A DNA stretch of 64,000 nt from Salinimonas marina (GCF_015644725.1 NZ_CP064795.1:211501-275500), one strand, 5' to 3'. Shown: positions 28,368 to 39,033, counted from the stretch's first letter. Made by a program: numbers and translations. The notes: a model not told the origin generated them from the letters alone.

Positions 28368-28821
28368 AACAGATTTCCAGATGGGCCATGCCTTCATCAC
28401 TATTAAACGGCATGATGAGTTTGGGGCCATCGACCTGATGGCTGATGGTATGTTGACTGCCGGAGACCACCATCGGGGTGGCCATGCCGAAATCGAAGCC
28501 TTTTTCAGACAGTTCGCGTTTGGCGTTACCACAAATCATATTGGTGATTTCACCCACCATGTCGCCTACCTCAGCATCGACCGATGCCGGCCGTTCGCCA
28601 ACCATGCGCTCCATCAGGGTTAACGCCAGATTTTCATCAAAGGTAATCGACAATGAGCCTTTTACCTGTGGCCCCACCATGCCAATCAGACCAGACACAT
28701 CCCCTTTAGCAATATCAGTGTTTTTTTTCATGGGTTTACCAGGCTTAAGGCTGGTTTGTGCCATGGTTTCAAGGACATTAAGAAGTCCGCTTATGAATGG
28801 ATTTACAAACTCAGCATTCAT
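28357..28821 (-). CDS. CheX-like chemotaxis phosphatase
   Basis: A 154-residue single-domain protein of the CheX/CheC family, which dephosphorylate CheY-P-type response regulators. The catalytic helix motif is visible as GDMVGEITNMICGNAKRELSE (the ExxN pair). No chemotaxis gene is near. The start overlaps the Zur stop by 11 bases, so it is translated together with zur. Confidence 0.82.
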   Translation of the reverse strand: MNAEFVNPFISGLLNVLETMAQTSLKPGKPMKKNTDIAKGDVSGLIGMVGPQVKGSLSITFDENLALTLMERMVGERPASVDAEVGDMVGEITNMICGNAKRELSEKGFDFGMATPMVVSGSQHTISHQVDGPKLIMPFNSDEGMAHLEICFDK

Positions 28822-29287
28822 GTTGTTCTTGCCCCTTTACTTCTTCCTTTTCGGCTTGCTGACAGTCAGCACAAAGGCCGTGCGCTTCGATGGTTTGTTT
28901 TGACACCGAAAAGCCGTGTTCCTGAGCCTGTTTATCTAATGTTGCCTTTAGCCCTTGCGACTGAATTTCTGCCACATCGCCACAACTGTCGCAAATCAGG
29001 AACTGGACAGGGTGATGGCAGCCGAAATGATAACAGGCTACAAAGGCATTGGTCGATTCTAACCGGTGAATAAAACCAAATTCGAGCAGAAAATCCAGGG
29101 CGCGGTATACCGTAGCCGGTTTGGCACTGGTTTCGGTTTCTTTTAGCGAATCAAGAAGCTCATATGCCCCCATAGGCCCATGTTTACCCAGCAAAATATC
29201 GTACACTTTTTCCCGCAATGGGGTAAAACGTACGTTTCGCTGCTCGCAATAAGCACGGGCTTTGTTAATTAACGTGGCGTTTGTCAT
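28811..29287 (-). CDS. zur: Fur-family regulator, Zur-like zinc uptake regulator
   Basis: A 158-residue Fur-family repressor. The winged helix lies at residues about 20-90 (FTPLREKVYDILL, SAKPATVYRALDFLLEFGFIHRLES). The C-terminal half has CHHPVQFLICDSCGDV and a final CADC, the structural-zinc cysteine pairs typical of Zur. The sequence AKPATVYRALDFL is close to Zur rather than Fur. Likely target: zinc uptake genes elsewhere. It is first in a cluster with cheX and yjbQ, an unusual set. Confidence 0.87.
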   Translation of the reverse strand: MTNATLINKARAYCEQRNVRFTPLREKVYDILLGKHGPMGAYELLDSLKETETSAKPATVYRALDFLLEFGFIHRLESTNAFVACYHFGCHHPVQFLICDSCGDVAEIQSQGLKATLDKQAQEHGFSVSKQTIEAHGLCADCQQAEKEEVKGQEQHEC

Positions 29288-29335
29288 TATTTCGTCTTCG
29301 CTGTTTAGGTATTTTGCTGCGCAACAATTACAGAC

Positions 29336-29821
29336 TTAGTCTGTTTTGGCCTGTTGAGCCTGTTGGATACTTTGCGCACCGTGTTGTTCCAGCATATGGT
29401 TGATTAATCTGTCTTCAAGGGCAAAACGGTCTTCCAGGGTTTCTCCCAGAGCGGCCAGTTGCTGGTCGAACCGAGAGCTGTCGGCGACCTGCAACTCGGT
29501 CGCAAACGCATCATTAAAAGACAATGCCTCATCGGTAATGCGAGCCAGCTGAGGGTAAACGTCATGTTTTAGCGCGGTGCCACGGTTATCATCACTGACC
29601 AAAATATCGTAAACCTCGAAATGTCCGGCCGAGAGATAGTCCATAAGTAAATTACAGAATTGGGTAACCTGGTGCTGTTCCGGAAGACAAGGCGCTGTCT
29701 GACGAAGGCCAATAAGCTCACAATACTGAATAAGCAGCTGCTGACGGGCCTGTAACCAGTGGTCGATGGTGGCAGAATGACCACCCCATTTGTCTTGCAG
29801 TTGTTCCAGTTTGTTTAACAT
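29336..29821 (-). CDS. rsd: Regulator of sigma D (Rsd/AlgQ family)
   Basis: A 161-residue helical protein that binds the housekeeping sigma factor. The family start MLNKLEQLQDKWGGHSATIDHWLQ and the middle CNLLMDYLSAGHFEVYDIL are clear. I chose ATG 29821, which follows GAGAGG; 14 upstream codons in the longer frame are not conserved. Divergent from nudC. Confidence 0.9.
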   Translation of the reverse strand: MLNKLEQLQDKWGGHSATIDHWLQARQQLLIQYCELIGLRQTAPCLPEQHQVTQFCNLLMDYLSAGHFEVYDILVSDDNRGTALKHDVYPQLARITDEALSFNDAFATELQVADSSRFDQQLAALGETLEDRFALEDRLINHMLEQHGAQSIQQAQQAKTD

Positions 29822-29999
29822 ATTGCCTCTCTCAGACAAAGTTATCAGCGCGATGTTTCGCATGCATGAGTTGAGTATAACACTGCCAAGGTTCAGTACA
29901 AATCGCCTGTTTTACCAGCAAATTCGCGAAACCCTTGTCACCACCCAAGACCGCAGATTATCATCCCGGATAATCAACCTTCACGGTATGCTTCACCTT

Positions 30000-30830
30000 A
30001 TGATGAACAAAGTAACAGTTTCTGAGCTGCAGGCCTATCAGGGGCAATGGGTGGTGGTAGCCAGTAATAAAGTTCTGGTTAGTGCCGACACCGGTGAATT
30101 GCCAGCAGGGCCCTGGCAAGGGTTACCTTTTTTGCAGCACTATGCTGATGAGGTACATGTTTTACCGGCTCTGGATTATGGCGAAGCAGAAGTTGCCCAT
30201 CTGCATGTTTTGGATATTGGCAGTGAACATATTAATGTGCAGGGCTGGGAGTGGGTGTCGTTACGGCATTTGCTGATGCTGCATGATCCGCAAAGCTTTC
30301 GTGAATTTGCCCGCGCCTGGCAGTATGTCCATTTTTTACGCACCCATCGCTATTGTGGCCAGTGCGGTTCACCGGCTGAGCAGGTGGGCTGGGAAATGGC
30401 GATGCAATGCACCCGCTGTCGTCACCGCACCTACCCCAGAGTCTCACCGTGCATCATCGTCGCCATCTATGATTATGATCAGCAAAAGATGTTATTGGCC
30501 CGGGGCGTGCGTCATAAAGACCCGCAGATGTACTCAACCCTGGCCGGGTTTGTGGAAAGCGGAGAAACCTTAGAACAGGCGGTACATCGTGAAGTGTTAG
30601 AAGAGGTGGGCGTACGGGTCACCAATGTGCGCTATTTTGACAGTCAGCCCTGGCCTTTTCCGCACTCGCTGATGGTCGGCTTTATTGCCGAATATGCAGG
30701 GGGCGATATCTGTATCGATGAGCACGAAATTGTCGATGCCCAGTGGTTTGATTTTACCGCGCTGCCTAAGACACCGCCCAAAGAGTCCATCGCCGGGCGG
30801 TTGATTGAAGCGGTGATACATAAGCCGTAG
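30000..30830 (+). CDS. nudC: NAD+ diphosphatase NudC
   Basis: NudC splits NADH/NAD+ and removes NAD caps from RNA. Zinc ligands are CGQCGSP and CTRCRHRTYPR, the Nudix box is GFVESGETLEQAVHREVLEEVGV, and SQPWPFPHSLMVGF is the family-specific tail to the box. From ATG 30000 (an adjacent ATG at 30003 is equally possible) the protein is about 276 residues; longer frames up to 29790 overlap rsd and are not conserved. No strong ribosome site is seen. Confidence 0.92.
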   Translation: MMNKVTVSELQAYQGQWVVVASNKVLVSADTGELPAGPWQGLPFLQHYADEVHVLPALDYGEAEVAHLHVLDIGSEHINVQGWEWVSLRHLLMLHDPQSFREFARAWQYVHFLRTHRYCGQCGSPAEQVGWEMAMQCTRCRHRTYPRVSPCIIVAIYDYDQQKMLLARGVRHKDPQMYSTLAGFVESGETLEQAVHREVLEEVGVRVTNVRYFDSQPWPFPHSLMVGFIAEYAGGDICIDEHEIVDAQWFDFTALPKTPPKESIAGRLIEAVIHKP

Positions 30831-30982
30831 TAATCCAAATCTGCACCCCGGGGTACAAGCCCCATGCCCGGATTTTTGTGGGCATAAAATCATACCCGGA
30901 ATAGGAAAAGTTGTTATACTTCGGCCCCTTTTCGAGTTCATGTTCATGTCCACCGAAGACTATTGCTATTTTTGAGGAAGTT

Positions 30983-32071
30983 ATGTCACAGCAGTCACCG
31001 ACGCCAATTGCCGAGCTGAAAAACGACCGTTATTTACGGGCCCTGATGAAGCAACCTGTGGATATGACCCCGGTGTGGATGATGCGCCAGGCCGGACGCT
31101 ATTTACCTGAGTACAAAGCGACCCGGGCGCAGGCAGGGGACTTTATGTCTTTGTGCCGCAATGCGGAACTGGCGTGTGAAGTGACCATGCAGCCCTTACG
31201 CCGGTTTGAACTTGATGCGGCCATTTTATTTTCAGATATTCTCACTATTCCTGATGCCATGGGACTGGGACTTTATTTCGAGCCTGGTGAAGGCCCTAAA
31301 TTCAGCCGACCGCTGACCTGCGCTGCCGATGTCAACAAAATCGGGGTGCCGGACCCCGAAGGCGAGCTGCAATACGTTATGAACGCGGTGCGTACTATCC
31401 GCAAGGAGCTGCGTGGTGAGGTGCCGTTAATTGGGTTCTCCGGAAGCCCCTGGACCTTAGCGACCTATATGATCGAAGGTGGTGCGAGTAAGGCTTTTAC
31501 CAAAATAAAAAAAATGGCGTTTGCTGAACCTGCTACCTTGCATGCGCTGCTGGCCAAGCTGGCAGATTCGGTCACCCTGTATTTAAATGCGCAGATTGCG
31601 GCTGGGGCCCAATCGGTAATGATTTTTGATACGTGGGGCGGCGTGTTGTCGCCGCGTGATTACAACGACTTTTCATTGCAGTATATGGCCCGCATTGTCG
31701 ATGGTCTGACCCGCGAAAACGAAGGCCGCCGGGTGCCGGTCACCTTATTTACCAAAAATGGCGGCATGTGGCTTGAAGCGATTGCGGCTACCGGTTGTGA
31801 TGCGGTGGGCCTGGACTGGACCATCAATATCGATGAAGCCCGTGACCGTATTGGCGACAAAGTCGCCTTGCAGGGCAACATGGACCCTTCCATGCTGTAT
31901 GCCAGCCCTGAGCGCATCGAAGATGAGGTGGCCGATATCTTATCCCGTTATGGTAAAGGTAGTGGCCATGTCTTTAATCTGGGTCATGGAATTCACCTGG
32001 ATGTGCCCCCGGAGAATGCCGGGGTCTTTATTGAGGCGGTGCATCGATTGAGCCGGCCTTATCATGGGTAA
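30983..32071 (+). CDS. hemE: Uroporphyrinogen decarboxylase
   Basis: HemE removes four carboxyl groups from uroporphyrinogen III in haem synthesis. The 362-residue protein shows the substrate-binding [15 protein letters not shown] near residue 33, [17 protein letters not shown] near 150 and the C-terminal [18 protein letters not shown] 30983 follows GAGGAAG; the upstream frame from 30911 is discarded. hemH lies at 45818, not in the same operon. Confidence 0.97.
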   Translation: MSQQSPTPIAELKNDRYLRALMKQPVDMTPVWMMRQAGRYLPEYKATRAQAGDFMSLCRNAELACEVTMQPLRRFELDAAILFSDILTIPDAMGLGLYFEPGEGPKFSRPLTCAADVNKIGVPDPEGELQYVMNAVRTIRKELRGEVPLIGFSGSPWTLATYMIEGGASKAFTKIKKMAFAEPATLHALLAKLADSVTLYLNAQIAAGAQSVMIFDTWGGVLSPRDYNDFSLQYMARIVDGLTRENEGRRVPVTLFTKNGGMWLEAIAATGCDAVGLDWTINIDEARDRIGDKVALQGNMDPSMLYASPERIEDEVADILSRYGKGSGHVFNLGHGIHLDVPPENAGVFIEAVHRLSRPYHG

Positions 32072-32089
32072 TACAGGTATTTGGGTGAT

Positions 32090-32590
32090 ATGAAACGCTG
32101 GATCTACCTGCTTTTGATCGGCTTTATTGCCGTCGCGGCCTACAAATATGGTTATTACCAAAAACTGCTCGCCGTCAGCGATAAAAATACCCAGCGTATT
32201 CTGATGCGGCTACAGGAAAAACCTGAGCCGGATCCGGTTCAGGTGGAGACGCTGACGGCCACCGCCGGCCAGTCCTCCGCGGCGGTGTCCCCTTATACAG
32301 GTGAGGCACTGGCGGATGATGCTGACTCGGAAGACCGGGTAAAAGAGTTCTTTACCCTGCACCCTAATGCCCGCAGCTTATTGCTGCATTCTGTGCGTTG
32401 CAACATTGACGGCTGTGAACTAACCGGCGAGTTTACTGGCCAGGTCTCCGAGTTTGAATTGATGGTGGAACAGCTGGAACGGCAGCCATGGTGGCGCTAT
32501 GGCAAGGCTTCGCAAAAAAACGCCACCAACACTGCTAAAGGCAGAACCAGGTATTTTGTCTTGCGTTACCAGGCGGTGGTGAACTCATAA
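32090..32590 (+). CDS. Uncharacterised single-pass membrane-anchored protein
   Basis: A 166-residue protein that I do not recognise. One N-terminal membrane helix (WIYLLLIGFIAVAAYKYG) is followed by a soluble part with a linker rich in acidic residues (ADDADSEDRVKEF) and a C-terminal domain containing HSVRCNIDGCELTGEFTG, with two cysteines that may form a disulfide outside the cytoplasm. It begins 18 bases after hemE, on the same strand, and is probably co-transcribed. ATG 32090 is preferred over a TTG at 32081. Confidence 0.65.
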   Translation: MKRWIYLLLIGFIAVAAYKYGYYQKLLAVSDKNTQRILMRLQEKPEPDPVQVETLTATAGQSSAAVSPYTGEALADDADSEDRVKEFFTLHPNARSLLLHSVRCNIDGCELTGEFTGQVSEFELMVEQLERQPWWRYGKASQKNATNTAKGRTRYFVLRYQAVVNS

Positions 32591-32596
32591 CACCCG

Positions 32597-33741
32597 CTAC
32601 GCATCACGGGGCAGGCCTTTTTCCACCACCCGGGTAAGCCGGGCGGTTTTCCGGTCCGGCTGGTGCTCGTGATGCTGCAATTTTTGCTGCTGTTGTTCAA
32701 TAGCCCATTGCAGATGCGGCTCAACCAGAGCTGAGGCTGAGTCCACCGCCTGGGTCAGTACCTCCAGAATTTCCTTGTCCGCCCGGGCATTGCCCAGCGC
32801 CACCGCAATATTACGCTGCCATTTTTCAAAGCCAATACGCCGGATGGGTGAGCCTTCGGTGTTGGTTAAAAATGTGGCTTCATTCCAGGCCCATAAAGAC
32901 AGCAGCGACTGACCATGCAAGGTCTGGCGTGGATGAAAATCAGTTTCTTCTGTGACACTGGCGTAGCGATTCCAGGGGCACACCAGCTGACAGTCATCAC
33001 AGCCATAGATACGATTACCCATAAGAGGCCGTAGCGCTTCAGGAATGACGCCATCATATTCAATGGTCAGATAGGAAATACACTTGCGCGCGTCTACCTG
33101 GTACGGGGCCACAATTGCGCCGGTGGGACACATAGTGATACAGGCATTACAGCTGCCGCAGCCTTCTGCCACCGGCTCATCCACGGGTAATGGCAGGTTG
33201 ATAAACAACTCGCCCAGAAAAAACCAGGAGCCGGCCTCACGATGTAAGGTTAATGAATGCTTGCCGGTCCAGCCCAGGCCGGCTTTTTCAGCGATAGCAT
33301 GCTCAAGGACCGGCGCTGAATCCACAAACGGGCGGAACTCGGTGGTGGCAAGCTCCCGGGTTATTTTTTCCCCCAGTTGTTTCAGCCGTTTACGTAACAC
33401 TTTGTGATAGTCCCGCCCCAGGGCATAACGGCTGATATAGGCGGTGTGGCTGTCTTTAAGGTTTTTGGCAAAAGAAGCATCCGGCGGCAGGTAATCCATG
33501 CGCACACTGATGACCCTGACTGTTCCGGGACCAGTTCGTCGGGCCGCGCGCGTTTCATCCCATGCTTTTGCATGTAATCCATATCGCCGTGATAGCCGTT
33601 GTCTAACCATGCGCGAAGCGCACCTTCATGGTGTTGCAGATCAATATCGCTGATGCCAACCTGCTGAAAGCCTAGCGCACGGCCCCAAGCCTTGATATCG
33701 TGAGTTAACTGAACTAAATCTACTGTACTGATTCTGGACAT
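32597..33741 (-). CDS. queG: Epoxyqueuosine reductase QueG (frameshifted)
   Basis: QueG carries out the last step of queuosine formation on tRNA, reducing epoxyqueuosine with cobalamin and two [4Fe-4S] clusters. Cluster ligands are CGSCNACITMCPTGAI and CDDCQLVCPWNR. As read, the N-terminal frame goes out of phase after ...RPDELVP; the conserved GTVRVISVRMDYLPPD lies one base off, so one base is missing in the CCGGGA stretch near 33525-33530 (plus strand). The restored protein is about 381 residues. The exact start (33741 or 33747) is uncertain. It is divergent from nnr, with almost no gap, a common arrangement in gammaproteobacteria. Confidence 0.9.
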
Positions 33742-33747
33742 GGACAT

Positions 33748-35247
33748 ATGCTGGATACACAACTGAACTCAAGTTTATCATACAAACTGTTTCGCGCCGA
33801 TGCGGTCCGGGATAACGAACAGCAAGCAGCTCAAGAGAGCGCGGTGACGTTATTTACCCTGATGGAACGGGCTGGTGAAGCTATTTTCAGACAGTGCGAG
33901 ACCGCGTTTCCCCAGGCGGACCACTTGCTGGTACTGGTAGGACAGGGCAACAATGCCGGCGATGGTTATATTGCTGCCCACTGTGCCCAAAAGGCCGGGC
34001 GCAAGGTCACGGTGTGTGCAGTAGAGCCAGAGCGTAAGCTGGATGGCGACGCCGGCCGGGCCCAACAGCGCTGGCTGGAAGCGGGTAATTCAGTCTCCAG
34101 ATTCGATGACGAGCTACTCGCGCAATGCGGGGTGGTTATTGATGCGCTGCTGGGCACCGGTATCAATACCTATATTCGTAACGAGTTTGCACAAATCATC
34201 GATACGGTGAATCACAGTTCGGTACCGGTGATCAGTATTGATGTACCTTCAGGCCTGGATGCCAATACCGGACACTCGCTGGGGCGGTGTGTGCAGGCCG
34301 ATGTGACGGTGACCCTGGTGGGCATTAAACCCGGGCTGACCACCGGGGCGGGCAAGCAGTCCTGCGGACGGCTGGTATTTGAAGATTTGGGTGTCAGTGA
34401 CGCCTTTTCCAAATTGGTGAAACCCTTTGCCAGTTGGCTCGATATAGAGCAATTTACCCGTTTGGGGCCACGCGATGTGCACAGTCATAAAGGCTCGTAT
34501 GGTCGCCTGCTCTGTGTGGGCGGCAACAAGGGCACAGCCGGTGCCATTCGGCTGTCCGGCGAGGCGGCCTTGCGCAGTGGGGCGGGAATGGTGCGCACCT
34601 ATGTGCATGAAAAGTCGATTATCCAGGTCAGCGCCGGCCGACCGGAGCTGATGGTGAGCAGTGAAGATCTGGAGGATGCGCTGCAATGGGCTACCTGTGT
34701 GGTCATCGGGCCGGGCCTGGGGCAGGATGACTGGGCCCAGCAGACGTTTGCCCAGGTGCTTAAACACTGTCAAAGTGAAGACAAGCCTGTGGTGCTGGAT
34801 GCCGATGCGCTGAACCTGTTAAGTCAGCAAGCCAGTGCCTATACGCTTGAACACAGCATATTGACCCCGCATGCCGGCGAAGCTGCCAGGTTACTGGGGG
34901 TATCGGTGGATGATGTAGAAAGCGATCGCTTTAATTATGCCAAACAATGCGCCCAGCGGTATCATGCTACCTGTGTTCTCAAAGGCGCCGGAACCATCAT
35001 TGACAATGAAACCTCGGTGGCAGTGTGTCGGCATGGTAATCCGGGCATGGCCACGGCCGGCAGCGGGGATGTACTTAGTGGTATACTTGGTGCATTACTT
35101 GCTCAGGGAATGAGTCTCGATATTGCCAGTCGCTATGGTGTAACATTACATGCTAAAGCTGGCGATGACTTAGCTGAGCTTTATGGACAACGAGGTATGC
35201 TTGCCAGCGATTTGTTTGAAGCAGTGCGGGCACTTATTAATCAGTAG
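33748..35247 (+). CDS. nnr: Bifunctional NAD(P)H-hydrate repair enzyme Nnr
   Basis: Nnr repairs hydrated NAD(P)H. The N-terminal YjeF-N epimerase domain (residues about 15-220) shows VGQGNNAGDGYIAA and SIDVPSGLDANTG; the C-terminal dehydratase domain has SHKGSYGRLLCVGGNKGTAGA, HAGEAARLLG and GNPGMATAGSGDVLSGILG. At 499 residues it has the normal length. It begins the operon nnr-tsaE-amiB-mutL-miaA-hfq-hflXKC. Confidence 0.96.
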   Translation: MLDTQLNSSLSYKLFRADAVRDNEQQAAQESAVTLFTLMERAGEAIFRQCETAFPQADHLLVLVGQGNNAGDGYIAAHCAQKAGRKVTVCAVEPERKLDGDAGRAQQRWLEAGNSVSRFDDELLAQCGVVIDALLGTGINTYIRNEFAQIIDTVNHSSVPVISIDVPSGLDANTGHSLGRCVQADVTVTLVGIKPGLTTGAGKQSCGRLVFEDLGVSDAFSKLVKPFASWLDIEQFTRLGPRDVHSHKGSYGRLLCVGGNKGTAGAIRLSGEAALRSGAGMVRTYVHEKSIIQVSAGRPELMVSSEDLEDALQWATCVVIGPGLGQDDWAQQTFAQVLKHCQSEDKPVVLDADALNLLSQQASAYTLEHSILTPHAGEAARLLGVSVDDVESDRFNYAKQCAQRYHATCVLKGAGTIIDNETSVAVCRHGNPGMATAGSGDVLSGILGALLAQGMSLDIASRYGVTLHAKAGDDLAELYGQRGMLASDLFEAVRALINQ

Positions 35248-35297
35248 TAGTTTGCCGGCGACACCCAGGCGGCAATAAACAGGCAGTTTGAATAACC

Positions 35298-35789
35298 ATG
35301 GCAGAGTCTTTATCGCAGGCCCGTTACGAGGCCACGATTATTAATGAACAACAAACCCGTACCCTGGCACAACAGCTGGCTGCACAGGCCAAAAACGTTA
35401 TCCGCCATGGGCTGGTGATATATCTTGAGGGTGACCTGGGGGCCGGTAAAACCACCTTTAGTCGTTATTTTATTCAGGCTTTGGGACATTCAGGCAATGT
35501 TAAGAGTCCTACCTATACGCTGGTAGAACCCTATGAGCTTGCCGATTTTGCGGTGTATCATTTTGATCTGTATCGGCTGGCTGATCCGGAAGAGCTGGAA
35601 TTTATGGGCATTCGGGACTATTTTTCGGAACATACGCTGTGCCTTATTGAGTGGCCGGAGCGGGGCACCGGTTTGTTGGCGCCTGCCGATATACATCTGA
35701 GTATTGAATTGCAGGATGACTGTCGCAAAGTAGTGGTACGCGGAGACTCCGCCGCAGGGCAGAAACTGGTTAACAGCCTTAACCAGTAA
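35298..35789 (+). CDS. tsaE: tRNA threonylcarbamoyladenosine ATPase TsaE
   Basis: A 163-residue ATPase of the t6A tRNA modification machinery. Walker A is LEGDLGAGKTTFSRYF (residues about 43-58), followed by VKSPTYTLVEPYE and HFDLYRLADPEELEFMGI. Position between nnr and amiB is the one seen in E. coli. Confidence 0.96.
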   Translation: MAESLSQARYEATIINEQQTRTLAQQLAAQAKNVIRHGLVIYLEGDLGAGKTTFSRYFIQALGHSGNVKSPTYTLVEPYELADFAVYHFDLYRLADPEELEFMGIRDYFSEHTLCLIEWPERGTGLLAPADIHLSIELQDDCRKVVVRGDSAAGQKLVNSLNQ

Positions 35790-35841
35790 CAGGGTAACCA
35801 AGCCTTAATAATAATGACGACCTAACAGGCAAAGGCGAAGT

Positions 35842-37187
35842 ATGGTGCGCTTACTTTTATTGTTTACGGTACTGTGGCTGGTGGCAACACCCGCGATGGC
35901 CGCTGCTGGCCAGATTGACGGCGTGCGGGTTGCCCCGGCGGCAGACAAAACCCGGGTGGTGCTGGATTTGGCCGGGCCCGCTGATTTTACCTATTTTATC
36001 CTGGCCAACCCGCACCGGGTGGTGATCGACTTAGCCAACACCAGTGATGATGCCAGCCTGGCGATAGCAGGCAAAACCGGTTCGCTGGTCAGGCGGGTAC
36101 GTTATTCCACGCCAAAGAATAACCAGTCGGCCCGGCTGGTGGTGGATCTCAACCGCAAGGCTGATCCGTCTTTGTTTGCGGTGGCCCCCGACGGTGCCTA
36201 TGGCCACCGATTGGTGATTGATTTACACGATAGTCAGCCGCAGGCGGCCCAGGCTACACAGACAGGTAACAGCGCACCGATACGAATGGACAGTGGCAGC
36301 AACGCCCGGGATCGGGATATTATTATCGCCATTGATGCCGGACATGGGGGTAAGGACCCGGGCTCGGTGGGTCCTTCGGGCACTTATGAAAAGCACATTA
36401 CCTTAAGCATTGCGAAAAAACTGGCGGCAATGATTGAGGCCGAGCCCGGTATGCGCCCGGTGCTAACCCGTGATGGTGATTATTATGTTTATCCCACTAA
36501 GCGACCTGAGATTGCCCGCCAGAAGAAAGCGGACTTACTGATTTCAATTCATGCGGATGCCTTTAGCCAGCCGGAGCCAAGAGGCGGTTCGGTATGGGTA
36601 TTATCCATGCGGCGGGCAGACTCAGAGCTGGGTCGCTGGCTGGAAAAAACCGAGCGGCATTCGGAATTGCTGGGGGGCGCAGCGGAAGTGATTTCAGATA
36701 ACGCCAGTGAACGTTATCTGGCAGAAACCATCATTGGTTTGTCGATGGACCATTCCATGTCGGCCAGTTACGATTTAAGTAAAAAAGTTATCGGCGAGAT
36801 GAAACAAATTACCCGCCTGCATAAACGCAAGCCTCAGGCGGCCAGTTTTGCGGTTCTTACCGCACCGGATATCCCTCAATTCTGGTGGAAGTCGGGTTTA
36901 TCTCTAATCCGCAGGAAGAAAAAAACCTGCTGTGGGAAACCTTTCGTACTCGGCTGGCCCGGTCTATGTTTAACGCCACCAAAAGTTATTTCATGCAGGT
37001 GCCGCCCGATGGCACCTTGTGGGCCGCGCAAAAAGAACGCAATCGCACCCATAAGGTACGCAGCGGCGAATCGTTATCACTGCTGGCGCAGCGCTATAAT
37101 GTAAATATCAGCAGTATTCGCGAAGCCAATAATCTGCGTAGCGACGTGGTGCAAATTGGTCAGGTGCTGACCATCCCCAGCACCTGA
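35842..37187 (+). CDS. amiB: N-acetylmuramoyl-L-alanine amidase AmiB with LysM (frameshifted)
   Basis: A periplasmic cell-wall amidase that splits daughter cells. Signal peptide (residues 1-22), AMIN domain (about 25-130; [18 protein letters not shown]), zinc amidase_3 domain (about 155-375; [21 protein letters not shown]), and a C-terminal LysM domain ([18 protein letters not shown]). As read, the frame goes wrong after VLTAPDIP; the conserved [12 protein letters not shown] lies one base off at 36873-36877 (CCCTCA needs one more base). The restored protein has 448 residues, with the LysM domain only reachable after the correction. The six-G run at 36672-36677 in this gene is intact. Confidence 0.92.
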
Positions 37188-37220
37188 TAACTCAGTAACA
37201 ACAACGGATACACAAGAATT

Positions 37221-39033
37221 TTGCCTATACAACTGTTACCTCCACAATTGGCTAATCAGATCGCTGCCGGTGAGGTGGTCGAACGACCCGCCTCGGTGGT
37301 GAAAGAGCTGGTGGAAAACAGTCTGGATGCCGGGGCGACCCGAATTGAGCTGGAGATTGAGCGCGGCGGCCATAAACGCATCAAGCTCAAGGACAACGGC
37401 AAAGGCATCGCCAAAGAGGAGCTTCAACTGGCCCTCAGCCGGCATGCCACCAGTAAAATTGCCTCGTTGGATGATCTTGAGCAAATTCTGTCGCTGGGAT
37501 TTCGGGGCGAGGCGCTGGCCAGTATTAGTTCTGTAAGCCGCTTAACCCTTACCTCCAAACCCGAAGCACAGAACGAAGCGTGGCAGGCCTGCTGTGAAGG
37601 TCGTGAAATGCAGGTGACCGTGACCCCGGCGGCGCACCCGCAGGGCACGACCATTGATGTTGCCGATCTGTTCTACAATACGCCAGCCCGGCGGAAATTT
37701 CTACGCACCGAAAAAACCGAATTCCAGCATATTGAAGATGTGTTGCGACGCATTGCGTTAAGCCATCCCAGGGTCAGCTTCTTACTCAAACACAATGGTA
37801 AAGATGTAAAGCGCTATATGGCGGGTGCTCAACAGCCCCATAATCAGCGTATTGCGCAGGTGGTGGGCCAGAAATTTGTCGACAATGCGATTCATGTGGC
37901 GCTGGATTATGAAGGGATGGCGGTAGAAGCCTGGCTGGGTACCGAGCAGGTAATGCGCAGTAGCAATGATTGCCAGTTTTCCTTTGTAAATGGCCGCGGG
38001 ATGCGCGATAAACTGATCTTGCATGCCATCCGGCAGGCGTACGAAACCGTGTACGCTTCTCATGAACAGCCCGCGTTTGTGTTTTACCTGACGATTGATC
38101 CCAAAGATGTGGATGTCAATGTCCACCCGGCGAAACACGAAGTGCGCTTTCAGCAAAGCCGGCTGGTGCATGATTTTATTGTAAAAACGGTGATGGAGGC
38201 CCTGGTGCCTGATGCCCAGCGCTGGGAGCAGCAGGAACCGGAACATGATTACATTCGGCCACTGACGGCCGGGCGCGAGAAGCCAGCCCCTCCTGCCGAC
38301 ACCTCCTCCCCGGTGTCAGCGTCGCGGTCCGACGCTATATTTGCCCCGCCTTCGGGGCGCGCGGGCATGCACCATGGGTTTAACCCTGGTGCAGGGGCCG
38401 GCGTGTCCGGCCGGGCCGCAGGCGGGGGCGGGGCCCGGCGCGTAACCCGGGTATAAGCGAGGCTTACCAGACCCGGTATCGTGAGTTAATGACCCCAGCC
38501 GAACCGCAGGGGGACAGTAAGGCGCCGCAGTCGCCCGAGACCCTCGCGTTATCAGTGCAGTATCGTTTAATCAGCCGGGCCCCCAGTGTTGGTTAGTTGG
38601 CGCCAACGATTTACTGGCGCCCTGGTGGCAGCAACTATTAGACCATAGTCGTACCTCCCAGCCGCTACTGATGCCGGTAGCGATTGAAAATGAAGAAATT
38701 TTTGAATCAACGGTCAATTTACTCAATGACCTCGGATTTGTTATAAATCGGGCGGCTGGCAAACTGCGATTACAGCAGGTGCCAGCAGGTAGCCGCCACC
38801 TTCCCTGGGTGTCCCTGTTTCCGGCGATAATGTCGGTAGATGCAGACACAATCGAGACCATGTGTCAGCAAGTTGCAAAGCTACCCGTGACCTGGCCCGA
38901 TTCGGTGTATACCCTGGTCTGGCAATGGTTTGATGAGCAAGCACAGGCAAAACGCTGGGATTGGATTCAGGAGTTTGGTAGAGTGCGTACGCTGGAAAAC
39001 CTGATTCAACAATGGGATAACCCAAATGCCTGA
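37221..39033 (+). CDS. mutL: DNA mismatch repair protein MutL (two frameshifts)
   Basis: MutL couples mismatch recognition by MutS to strand cutting. The TTG start at 37221 reads [27 protein letters not shown] ATPase motifs are [20 protein letters not shown] and [10 protein letters not shown]. As read, the frame ends at 38456 in a GC-rich linker; it recovers as [16 protein letters not shown] if a base is added in the G-rich 38411-38434 stretch. A second break at the five-C run near 38579-38584 (GCCCCCAG, six C needed) leads to [19 protein letters not shown]. After both corrections the protein has 604 residues and ends at 39033, overlapping miaA by 8 bases. Confidence 0.9.

Noticed and set aside
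30840..30890. Terminator after nudC
   Set aside because: The CCCCGGGG-rich stretch gives only a poor stem and no proper T run, so it is not listed.
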